DNA of 22,778 nt from Proteobacteria bacterium UBA6908 (GTDB lineage: Bacteria > Pseudomonadota > Gammaproteobacteria > Acidiferrobacterales > UBA6901): positions 28,030 through 50,807 of the forward strand of contig DKBE01000104.1 in assembly GCA_002451085.1 (NCBI GenBank), in the 5' to 3' direction. How positions within the stretch are numbered: the first letter of the stretch is position 1; every line of letters starts with the position of its first letter. The position numbers and the translations under genes are program-made. Shown piece after piece: positions 1-6,760 of this stretch. The notes below the pieces were generated by a model. That model was not told the DNA's origin. It saw nothing but the letters and a program-made list of their open reading frames with translations, and made no database searches.

Positions 1-209
1 TACAGCCACGAGCCGCGAAACGGCGTGAATGGATAGATCGACAGCAGGGTCATGCAACCGGCGGCATTCACAAACACGGTTTTGCTGCCGAGCACGTCGT
101 ATACCTCATGCAACGACATGAGTCCGCCGCAGCCGGCGCACATCGCCGTGCCGGTGCCGAGCAGATGCGTGGACGGCAGGTCCTTCATGCGCTGAATGGC
201 GTCGCTCAT
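1..209 (-). CDS. porB: 2-oxoacid:ferredoxin oxidoreductase beta subunit, N-terminal part (cut by window edge)
   Basis: This is the thiamine-diphosphate-binding subunit of a 2-oxoacid:ferredoxin oxidoreductase, which converts a 2-oxoacid and CoA to acyl-CoA, CO2 and reduced ferredoxin. Only about 69 N-terminal residues are present; the gene runs off the left edge. They include CAGCGG, the cysteine pair expected to bind a [4Fe-4S] cluster in beta subunits, and then AAGCMTLLSIYPFTPF, which matches the conserved A(T/A)GC segment of PorB. The ATG at 209-207 overlaps the TGA of the alpha gene (ATGA), so translation is probably coupled. The 2-oxoacid cannot be told from this fragment. Confidence 0.9.
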   Translation of the reverse strand, partial: MSDAIQRMKDLPSTHLLGTGTAMCAGCGGLMSLHEVYDVLGSKTVFVNAAGCMTLLSIYPFTPFRGSWL

Positions 210-1453
210 GACCCGCCTCCCAGTTCGTTGCGTTCGACCACAGCAATGGACTGCAGCTTCCTGAACTGTCGCAATTCGGTGTCAGTGAACAGCAGTCGCG
301 GTTGCGGCGTCACGCCGGAATCGGCCGCCCGCTGCAACTGCTGTGCAATCTCATAGAATTCCTCGGCGGTGATGTCGCGCCCACCCAGGCCACCGACGAA
401 ACTCGCCACGATCGGCGGCGCCTCCTTGTGGCCATAGAGTGCCGAGAGCAATTCGGTGTACAGCACCCCGCCCTTGCCCATCGACAGGTTCTGGTCGATC
501 ACCGCGACGGCGCGTTTGCCGGCCAGCGCCGCGCGCAACGCCGATACCGGGTACGGGCGCAGCAGCCGCAGCCGCACCAGCCCGATCTTGTGACCGGCGA
601 CACGCAGCTGGTCGACCGCGTCCTTGGCCTTGGTGGCGAACGCACCCATCATGAAAAACACGAGCTCGGCGTCGTCGCAGCGATAACGCTCAAGCACGCC
701 GTGGTGACGGCCGAACAGACGCCCGAAGTCGGCGGCGATTTCGTCGTACACGGTCAGCGCCTCAAGGGAAGCCAGGTGGGTTTCATAACGGAAATATGAA
801 TAGGCACCACCGCCCAGCACCGCCACCGCCTGACTGATCGGCTTGCTGGCGCGGAAGCGGATGTTTTCGGGATCGAACGGCGGTAAAAAGTGTTCTGCCT
901 GTGCCGGCTCCGGCAGCTCGACCGGCTCGCGGGTAAACGACAGGGTGAAGCCATCCATGTTGACGATCACCGGCAGGCGCACACGCGGATCCTCGGCCAG
1001 CCGGTAGGCCAGCAGAATCGAATCCAGCACTTCCTGTCCGCTGGCACAGATGATTTCCAGAAAACCGCTATCGCGGGTCGCCAGGATGTCGTTGTGATCA
1101 GACTCAAGCGTCAAGGGACTGGCCAGGCCGCGCGATACATTCACCATCACGAGCGGCACGCGCCAGCCGGGCACGGTGTACACCATCTCCATGGCATACA
1201 ACAGTCCCTGACTGGAGGTGGCGGTGAACACGCGCACACCGGTGGCCGCAGCAGCCGCGGCGGCCGTCAACATCGAGTGTTCGGATTCGAGCATCACCAG
1301 CCGGCCGGGCATCGCGCCGTTGTTGCACCAACTGGCCAGCGTTTCGATGATTTCGGTCTGTGGGGTGATCGGGAAGGCCGGGATATAGTCGACCCCGGCC
1401 AGGCGTGCACCCCAGGCCGCCGCGGCATTGCCGGTGAGCAGTTGCCGGGTCAT
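206..1453 (-). CDS. porA: 2-oxoacid:ferredoxin oxidoreductase alpha subunit
   Basis: This is the alpha subunit (415 aa) that pairs with the beta subunit to form the catalytic core. Family hallmarks visible are GNAAAAWGARLAG and FPITPQTEIIE near the N-terminus, ESEHSMLTAAAAAAATGVR, FTATSSQGLLYAMEM and the DHND...RDSGF stretch. A transketolase C-terminal-like domain follows. I chose the ATG at 1453 because it overlaps the TGA of the preceding gamma-delta gene (ATGA) and begins at the family N-terminus; the frame stays open 26 codons further upstream, but that extension is antisense-like and unrelated. The substrate could be pyruvate, 2-oxoglutarate or a branched-chain 2-oxoacid; the symbol porA is used loosely. 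Confidence 0.88.
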   Translation of the reverse strand: MTRQLLTGNAAAAWGARLAGVDYIPAFPITPQTEIIETLASWCNNGAMPGRLVMLESEHSMLTAAAAAAATGVRVFTATSSQGLLYAMEMVYTVPGWRVPLVMVNVSRGLASPLTLESDHNDILATRDSGFLEIICASGQEVLDSILLAYRLAEDPRVRLPVIVNMDGFTLSFTREPVELPEPAQAEHFLPPFDPENIRFRASKPISQAVAVLGGGAYSYFRYETHLASLEALTVYDEIAADFGRLFGRHHGVLERYRCDDAELVFFMMGAFATKAKDAVDQLRVAGHKIGLVRLRLLRPYPVSALRAALAGKRAVAVIDQNLSMGKGGVLYTELLSALYGHKEAPPIVASFVGGLGGRDITAEEFYEIAQQLQRAADSGVTPQPRLLFTDTELRQFRKLQSIAVVERNELGGGS

Positions 1454-2370
1454 GGGGTTACCTCGGCAAACTCCGACTCCGGCACGGCGCGAATGGCGTG
1501 CGGCGGACACACGGCTACACACACGAGACAACCCTTGCAGTGGTCATAGTCGATCACCGGTCGGCCGGTTTCGACCCGGATGGCGCTGTCCGGGCACATC
1601 GTCGAACACACCCAGGTACAGCGCGTGCAGCGCGCGTCATCGATTACCGGTCGCATCGTCCGCCATGCACCGGTTTTGATCTGCACGCTGGTTGCGGCAC
1701 CGTGAATATCCGGTGCCGACCGACGTGCCTGCTCGAAGGGCACCTTAATCCAGTCCGGCCGTTTGTAGTCGCGCGCCTTGATTTCGCCACCCTCATTGAC
1801 GATCCCGGCCTGTGCCTGCATGGCGTCAAAGGCATTCAGGGCGTGCTCGCGATTTCGGGCAATGACGTCCGCACCGAGTTCGCGTAGCTCATCGCCTATC
1901 GCCTGTGTCAGGGCTTCGCGCCGGATACATCCTACCAGTCGGGCAGAGGCGCCGGCGCACATCGCGCCCACATAGGGCAGTTCCGCACGGCTCTCGACTT
2001 CCGCACTGACCGGCAGGGCGACGATGGGTCCGGCGAGATTGAGACGCGCCCGCCACTCCCCGGCACTGATCGCGCTGTTGATGAGCAGCACCGTATGCGC
2101 GCTCACGCCCAGCAGTACGTTGGCCGCCGGAATCGGCATCAAACTTTCGTCCGCCACGATCACCAGGTCCGGGTGATTGACCGCGCCGCGCTCGTGGATC
2201 GGCGTGCGCGCGGCGCGCACCGTGGCGTACAGCGGCGCCCCGCGCCGCTCGGCACCGTACACCGGCGCATCCTGCACTTCGTAGCCTTCTTGAAAGAAAG
2301 CCGTACCGAGGATGCGGCTTGAGGTCTTGATGCCCTGCCCGCCACGACCGTGGAAGCGGATGCGGTACAT
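1450..2370 (-). CDS. porG: 2-oxoacid:ferredoxin oxidoreductase fused gamma-delta subunit
   Basis: This 306-aa protein joins the gamma subunit (CoA/reductase-associated domain) to a two-cluster ferredoxin delta subunit. The gamma part starts with FHGRGGQGIKTSSRILG (residues 7-23) and contains DAPVYGAERRGAPLYATVR. The C-terminal 68 residues carry two Cys motifs: C248-x2-C251-x3-C255-x3-C259-P and C278-x2-C281-x2-C284-x3-C288-P. The second is a standard [4Fe-4S] motif; the first has one extra residue between the second and third Cys, which is unusual but may still bind a cluster. The gene follows the dehydrogenase stop after one base (TGATATG), and its own stop overlaps the alpha start. It should pass electrons from the core to ferredoxin. 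Confidence 0.9.
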   Translation of the reverse strand: MYRIRFHGRGGQGIKTSSRILGTAFFQEGYEVQDAPVYGAERRGAPLYATVRAARTPIHERGAVNHPDLVIVADESLMPIPAANVLLGVSAHTVLLINSAISAGEWRARLNLAGPIVALPVSAEVESRAELPYVGAMCAGASARLVGCIRREALTQAIGDELRELGADVIARNREHALNAFDAMQAQAGIVNEGGEIKARDYKRPDWIKVPFEQARRSAPDIHGAATSVQIKTGAWRTMRPVIDDARCTRCTWVCSTMCPDSAIRVETGRPVIDYDHCKGCLVCVAVCPPHAIRAVPESEFAEVTP

Positions 2371-2371
2371 A

Positions 2372-3484
2372 TCAACAGATTCCCCAGCGCCGGTAGCCCA
2401 TGGCGGCCTTAACGCGCGTCGTGGCCAGATTCAGGGCGGCATCACGCGGCAATATCTTGTGCTTCGCCACGGCTTCCAGAACCTGCCGGGTGTTGGTGCG
2501 CAGTTTTTCCTCGATGGCGGCAAAGACGGCCGACGGGGTCGCGCCGTGATACTCCATGGCTGCACAAATCACACCGCCGGCATTGGCGATAAAATCCGGC
2601 ACCACCAACACGCCTCTTTGATGCAGTATTTTTTCCGCACCGTCGGTAAACGGAATGTTGGCTCCCTGCACCACCAGCCGGGTCTTGAGCTGCTGCACAT
2701 TGCCTTCATTCACAACATCCGGGCGCGCTGCCGGTATCCAGAGATCACAGTCGATGCCGACAATGGCATCGCGACCGAGCTTGTGTCCGCCGGGGTAATC
2801 GCTGACAGATTTTCCCGATTCCTTGAGCGGGATCAGCGTACCCAGATCGATGCCATCGGGATCATGCAGCGTGCCAGTGGAATCGGAAGCCGCAACCAGC
2901 ACGGCACCCAGGTTGGCCAGAAACCGCGCGGCGTGTTTGCCGACCGCGCCGAAACCCTGGATCGCCAGACGTGCGCCCTTGAGCTCAATCCCGGCGTAAT
3001 GGGCGGCCACATCGGCCACGTGCGACACGCCCCAGCCGGTGGCACCGATTTCGTCGAGCGGTATGCCGCCGATCTCGCGCGGCAGGCCGACACTGCGTCC
3101 GATCTCGTCCTTGATCCAGGCCATGCAGGATTCATCGGTGCCCATGTCCGGGCCGAAGATGTAGTCGGTTTCATGGCGCAGCGCATGGGCGAAACCGCGA
3201 ATCACCTGCTCCTTCTGTGCGACCGGCATTTTCGGGTCGGCCACCAATACCGACTTGCCGCCGCCGTGCGGCAGTCCGGCGGCGGCATTCTTGAGCGTCA
3301 TGGCACGCGCCAGTCGCGCGCATTCTTCCAGTGACACATCCGGCGCAATCCGCAGTCCACCGATCGCCGGACCAGTCGCGATATTGTCGACCACCAGGAT
3401 TCCGCGGATGCCGTGATCCGGAATCTGGACATGGGTGGTCTTCGCCGGTCCCAACTCATCGGCCAGCGCGAAAGCGTCGCTCAT
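2372..3484 (-). CDS. Glu/Leu/Phe/Val dehydrogenase family protein
   Basis: This is an NAD(P)-dependent amino-acid dehydrogenase (370 aa) that oxidatively deaminates an amino acid to its 2-oxoacid, or runs in reverse. The N-terminal domain has GPAIGGLRI, TLKN (K65) and PHGGGKSVLVADP (K77), the two-lysine active-site region of the family. MGTDESCMAWI and TGWGVSHV follow, then a Rossmann motif GFGAVG (177-182), then PDFIANAGGVI. The length and the GGGKSVLVADP context lie nearer leucine/valine dehydrogenases than the usual glutamate enzymes of about 420 aa, so the substrate is open. Its ATG overlaps the stop of the upstream 91-aa gene (ATGA). Its position ahead of the oxidoreductase suggests it supplies, or consumes, the same 2-oxoacid. 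Confidence 0.87.
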   Translation of the reverse strand: MSDAFALADELGPAKTTHVQIPDHGIRGILVVDNIATGPAIGGLRIAPDVSLEECARLARAMTLKNAAAGLPHGGGKSVLVADPKMPVAQKEQVIRGFAHALRHETDYIFGPDMGTDESCMAWIKDEIGRSVGLPREIGGIPLDEIGATGWGVSHVADVAAHYAGIELKGARLAIQGFGAVGKHAARFLANLGAVLVAASDSTGTLHDPDGIDLGTLIPLKESGKSVSDYPGGHKLGRDAIVGIDCDLWIPAARPDVVNEGNVQQLKTRLVVQGANIPFTDGAEKILHQRGVLVVPDFIANAGGVICAAMEYHGATPSAVFAAIEEKLRTNTRQVLEAVAKHKILPRDAALNLATTRVKAAMGYRRWGIC

Positions 3485-3756
3485 GCACGCGCCTCCTGCT
3501 CGCCAACCGGCTCGGCATCATGGGACTGCGGATGGGCGGTGCGCAGTACGTATTTATCCGTGTCCCAGTACAGCGGTTTTTCGGTCTGCAACAGGTGCAG
3601 CAGCTGGTGAAAGTCATCCGGGTGCAGGCCGGTCAGGTTATAGAGCTCGGTGAAATGTGTGGCCGAGCGCAGCACGATACGCCCACAACCCGCTTCGCCG
3701 GATTTGCCGGATGGCATCCATTCCGCGTAGTAGTTGCCAATGGTAATGACCGCCAT
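3481..3756 (-). CDS. Hypothetical 91-aa protein heading the dehydrogenase/oxidoreductase operon
   Basis: I do not recognise this protein. It is probably a real gene: it has a strong Shine-Dalgarno sequence (GGAGGAG) before the ATG at 3756, and its TGA overlaps the ATG of the dehydrogenase gene. The product is a small soluble protein with one cysteine. It starts MAVITIGNYYAEW and has a middle segment LHPDDFHQLLHLLQTEKP that looks helical, and a hydrophilic, probably flexible, tail. No signal peptide or membrane segment is seen. As the first gene of the operon it could be an accessory or regulatory subunit of the dehydrogenase or the oxidoreductase; that is inference from position only. Confidence 0.7.
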   Translation of the reverse strand: MAVITIGNYYAEWMPSGKSGEAGCGRIVLRSATHFTELYNLTGLHPDDFHQLLHLLQTEKPLYWDTDKYVLRTAHPQSHDAEPVGEQEARA

Positions 3757-3828
3757 GACACACTCCTCCTTTTGATGCAGTGCTCACCTCGGGATGCCCC
3801 AATCTGCGACAACCGGGCCGGGGCGTCC

Positions 3829-3842
3829 TTGATATGGATCAG
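3829..3842. promoter_or_regulatory. FNR/ANR-type binding site
   Basis: The site reads TTGATATGGATCAG, one mismatch from the FNR/ANR consensus TTGAT-N4-ATCAA. It lies in the divergent region between the oxidoreductase operon and the Cache-domain gene, centred about 80 bp from the ATG of the 91-aa gene. A class II activator position (centre at -41.5) would place transcription start near 3794 on the minus strand, leaving a leader of about 38 nt. Anaerobic induction would suit an oxygen-sensitive ferredoxin oxidoreductase. The regulator is inferred; it is not in this window. Confidence 0.6.
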
Positions 3843-3881
3843 GGTCCGGGCGACGACCGGTGGCTGGCCTCGGGCCACCAG

Positions 3882-3912
3882 TCATGTTCCGGACATGAGA
3901 TGCTTATATAAT
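3882..3912 (+). promoter_or_regulatory. Promoter of the Cache-domain gene with overlapping inverted repeat
   Basis: A perfect -10 hexamer TATAAT lies at 3907-3912. Just upstream, at 3882-3898, is the inverted repeat TCATGT-TCCGG-ACATGA, which covers the place where the -35 element should be. No good -35 hexamer is visible, so the repeat may bind an activator or a repressor. Transcription would start near 3919, about 30 nt before the ATG at 3951. Confidence 0.45.
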
Positions 3913-3950
3913 GAGCGGGAACTTGGACGACGAACTGCACTCTGACGAGC

Positions 3951-4916
3951 ATGTCCACACTGCAACAGACCATTCTCGAAAAGAAAGCCGCCCTCGCGGA
4001 GACGGTTGGCACGCCACTCGGCCAGCTGGCCGAGCGGGTCGCCAGCGTGTGGCCGGACGCCGACGCCATCGACCAGGCCCTGCAGTCGGGTCTGCCGACA
4101 CTCCCGCACTGCCATCTGCTCTATGCCTGGGATGTGAATGGCATTGAATTGTCGTCGATGGTGCGCGCTGCCGGGCCCGACGCCAGCTGGCGCGGGCGCG
4201 ATCTCAACGACCGCCCCTACCTGAAGAACCACCTGCCCTTCAAGGGCGTGATGCTGTCTTCGGTTTACCTGTCCCAGTACACCCACGATCACGTGCTTAC
4301 CGCCCTGCAGGCGGTGAGCCATGACAATCGCCTGCTCGGGTTTATTGCCGCGGACTTCTCGGTCAACGATCTGCTGCGCGACACCAAGCTGGCCGCGGCC
4401 CAGGTCGTTCGCTGGAAACAGTTTCGCGGCGATCCGTCAGTGCGCGGCACGGTGTTCATGCAAACCCGCACGCCCAGCCTGTTTGATGAACACATTGATG
4501 ATGCCATCGAACAGATCGGCCGCCTGATGCGCGAGCACGGGGTGTTTCACAGCAAGATTCACCTGTCGAGCGGACGCTGCTCGTTCTGGCTATACGACGA
4601 GCCGTATGGCTACCGCCTGCACGACGTCGAGGAAATCATCAATCCGGAACTGTGCCTCGCCTATCCGGTGCGCCCGTACCCGGCCAGCGCCAAGACCCCG
4701 GCCAGCGACATCGACCGGGTACTTCAGCAGTTCAAGTTACTGCGATTTGCCGACGACACCCTGTACCTGCGCTCCGGTTCGCTCAACATTATGAACGACA
4801 TGGTGGGGCTGACCTTCTCGTGCGATGGCTCGCACTACATGTCGGTTGAAGAGCTCCTGTCTCATGACATGAGTTTCTGGATCGGTACCAGCCTGCAGAG
4901 CCGCGCCGCCAGCTAA
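3951..4916 (+). CDS. Soluble PDC/Cache-type sensor domain protein
   Basis: This 321-aa protein has a Cache (PAS-like, PDC) ligand-sensing core at roughly residues 55-150. The signature is GRDLNDRPYLKNHLPFKG, followed by SSVYLSQYTHDHVLTALQAV and LLGFIAADFSVNDLL, matching the conserved RDF/DRPYF and VLVADFSL features of the fold. The remaining half (about 150-321) has no motif I recognise. No signal peptide, membrane span, HAMP, kinase, GGDEF or methyl-accepting domain is present, so it looks like a free cytosolic sensor without an obvious output domain. The ATG at 3951 has only a weak upstream GACGAG. It diverges from the oxidoreductase operon and shares its control region. Confidence 0.72.
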   Translation: MSTLQQTILEKKAALAETVGTPLGQLAERVASVWPDADAIDQALQSGLPTLPHCHLLYAWDVNGIELSSMVRAAGPDASWRGRDLNDRPYLKNHLPFKGVMLSSVYLSQYTHDHVLTALQAVSHDNRLLGFIAADFSVNDLLRDTKLAAAQVVRWKQFRGDPSVRGTVFMQTRTPSLFDEHIDDAIEQIGRLMREHGVFHSKIHLSSGRCSFWLYDEPYGYRLHDVEEIINPELCLAYPVRPYPASAKTPASDIDRVLQQFKLLRFADDTLYLRSGSLNIMNDMVGLTFSCDGSHYMSVEELLSHDMSFWIGTSLQSRAAS

Positions 4917-5053
4917 TAGCCTGGAATCTGTCGAACGAGTCCGTCCTTGGATTAATTCGGAACGCGCAGCGCGGTGGCCGCTCACGTGCATCCCCGCACT
5001 CCACGGCATGGGGCCTCCTGCCCGGCACGAGTTCGCGCTTGCCACCCAGTTCT

Positions 5054-5569
5054 TCACAAGCCCAACAGCGGCTGGGCACGCAACAGCCCGGCCAGGGTCT
5101 TGGCATCCTCGATCTCGCCGCGTTGCGCCATGGCCATGGCCTGTCCCCACGGCAACCAGTGAACTTCGAACACTTCATGATCCTCGGCCTGGGCCGGCAC
5201 CGGCGTCAGATCGCGCGCCAGATACAGATGGATCACCTCAGTAAACACCCCGGGCGAACTGATGATCCGACCCAGTGTCTGCCAGTTGCGGGCACGCATC
5301 CCGGCTTCTTCCATCAGTTCGCGCTGCGCACAGTCGAGCGGCGCCTCACGGTTGTCGAGCTTGCCAGCCGGCAGCTCCCACACCCAACCGCCCGCCGCAT
5401 GCCGGAACTGGTGCAGCAGGCAAACCCGCTGCCGGTCATCGAGCGCAACCACCGTTGCGCCGCCCGGGTGATGCACGATTTCGAGTGTAGCTTCCTTGCC
5501 GTTCGGCAATGTCACAGTCTCAAGGGTCAGGCGAATGATCCGCCCTTCAAATATGGTCTGCACGCTCAT
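5054..5569 (-). CDS. nudF: Nudix hydrolase, ADP-ribose pyrophosphatase type
   Basis: This 171-aa enzyme should hydrolyse ADP-ribose or related nucleoside diphosphate sugars to AMP and a sugar phosphate. The Nudix box is perfect: G69-x5-E-x7-R-E-L-M-E-E-A-G-M (residues 69-91). The upstream WVWELPAGK and the downstream SPGVFTEVIHLYLARDL are typical of the NudF/ADPRase subgroup, as is the N-terminal strand region before the box. The ATG at 5569 overlaps the truD stop (ATGA), so it is translationally coupled to truD. Exact substrate preference within the subgroup is not decided by sequence. Confidence 0.85.
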   Translation of the reverse strand: MSVQTIFEGRIIRLTLETVTLPNGKEATLEIVHHPGGATVVALDDRQRVCLLHQFRHAAGGWVWELPAGKLDNREAPLDCAQRELMEEAGMRARNWQTLGRIISSPGVFTEVIHLYLARDLTPVPAQAEDHEVFEVHWLPWGQAMAMAQRGEIEDAKTLAGLLRAQPLLGL

Positions 5570-6618
5570 GCTTCGTCATCCTCCAGGGGATTGGTTTCGG
5601 CCACACGATAGTCGGCCAGTTCGCGCAGCACAGCGGTGGCATAACTCCCGGATGGCAGGCTGAAGCGAAGCCGCCAGCTGCCGGCATCCAGCGCCTCGAT
5701 CTCGACGTCGCCGGGGATCATCCTCAATGCACGTCGTTCCTGGCGCAATCCGGCCTGTGCGAGGCCCACGACCAGCTCAGGGTGTCGGGCGGCCACCGAT
5801 TGTTCAATCGTCTGCACCGCGGTACGTGTCGGCAGGTCGCCTTCGCCCCACAACGGTCCACTGAGATGGATATCGCGCTCATTAAGCCGTTTCTGGATCA
5901 CGTCGTCCACGGCATCAATGACAAAAAAACTATTGCTGCCGGCCAGCAGGCAGGCCTCGCCCGGGAGGGGCGTCTGCCAGTTCCCGGCACGAATCCGTTC
6001 GGCCAGCACTTCATTGAACAGGAAAGCGCGCGCCGCCGACAGATAGATACCACGACGATGCCGGTCGGGTACCGTGCCGGTCGCCGAGAACAGCTCCCGG
6101 GCCCGGGCGATATTCCCGCCCTCCCGGCCAAAACGCTGTTCGCCAAAGTAGTTGGGCACGCCCTCGCGACCGATTGCCGCCATGCGACGAACCAGTCCCG
6201 CCGCGTCGCCAGCACATTCGCGCAGCACGATATCGAAGCGGTTGCCGACGAGTGCACCGCGCTGCAGTTTACGGCTGTGGCGCACGGCGGCCAGCACCTC
6301 GATCCCGGGCGGCAACCCCTCCCACACCGGATCGGCGCGGCCCGGCAATTGCAGGCTGAACCACTGCACCGTGACCGCGCGCCGGTCTTTCATGCCGGCA
6401 TAACCAACCGCGCGCGGCGAAATGCCGGCCGCGCGCGCCAGCTGACGCGCCACCTGATCGGTGTTCCAGTTGCGCTTGCAGACCCTGACCCACAGGTGTT
6501 CGCCCTTACCTTCCGGTTCAATCCGCATCAGCTCCTCCACCCGGAAATCCTCCGGGGTGACACGGATCACAGCCGCGGTCAGGGGGGCTTCCGCGGTACG
6601 CGGCCACTTCCACTGCAT
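5566..6618 (-). CDS. truD: tRNA pseudouridine(13) synthase TruD
   Basis: TruD isomerises U13 of tRNA-Glu to pseudouridine. The protein is 350 aa, the usual length. The N-terminus VTPEDFRVEELMRIEPEGKGEHLW... is the family start. The catalytic aspartate is D78 in GYAGMKDRRAVTVQWFS, and VPNYFGEQRFGREGGN is the TruD signature. The insertion (TRUD) domain follows. The ATG at 6618 has an AGGAGA ribosome-binding site a few bases upstream. It is the first gene of a two-gene unit with the ADP-ribose pyrophosphatase and diverges from the outer-membrane protein gene. Confidence 0.97.
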   Translation of the reverse strand: MQWKWPRTAEAPLTAAVIRVTPEDFRVEELMRIEPEGKGEHLWVRVCKRNWNTDQVARQLARAAGISPRAVGYAGMKDRRAVTVQWFSLQLPGRADPVWEGLPPGIEVLAAVRHSRKLQRGALVGNRFDIVLRECAGDAAGLVRRMAAIGREGVPNYFGEQRFGREGGNIARARELFSATGTVPDRHRRGIYLSAARAFLFNEVLAERIRAGNWQTPLPGEACLLAGSNSFFVIDAVDDVIQKRLNERDIHLSGPLWGEGDLPTRTAVQTIEQSVAARHPELVVGLAQAGLRQERRALRMIPGDVEIEALDAGSWRLRFSLPSGSYATAVLRELADYRVAETNPLEDDEA

Positions 6619-6648
6619 GCTCTCGTTCTCCTGCTAAATGAAGTCACA

Positions 6649-6658
6649 CAACCGGTTG
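6649..6658. repeat. Short palindrome in the truD / outer-membrane protein divergent region
   Basis: CAACCGGTTG is a perfect 10-bp palindrome about 30 bp upstream of the truD ATG. It may be an operator, but it is short enough to occur by chance. No convincing promoter was identified in the 142-nt divergent gap 6619-6760. Confidence 0.25.
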
Positions 6659-6760
6659 CGGATAATTTCATCCCCGTCGGCTGTCAACCGCTCGCGTTGT
6701 CGATCGTTACAGTATCCACAAGCGGCCGCACGGCCTCCAGAAATAATTACGGGAGTAGTC

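Noticed and set aside
302..799. 165-codon plus-strand frame at the left end
   Set aside because: It lies wholly opposite the alpha subunit gene and is a by-product of high GC codon usage.
3911..4147. 78-codon plus-strand frame starting inside the TATAAT element
   Set aside because: The start would lie within the -10 hexamer of the likely promoter, and the frame overlaps the Cache-domain gene.
4917..5053. Terminator between the converging Cache-domain and nudF genes
   Set aside because: Only short, weak stems without T-runs were found in this 137-bp gap.
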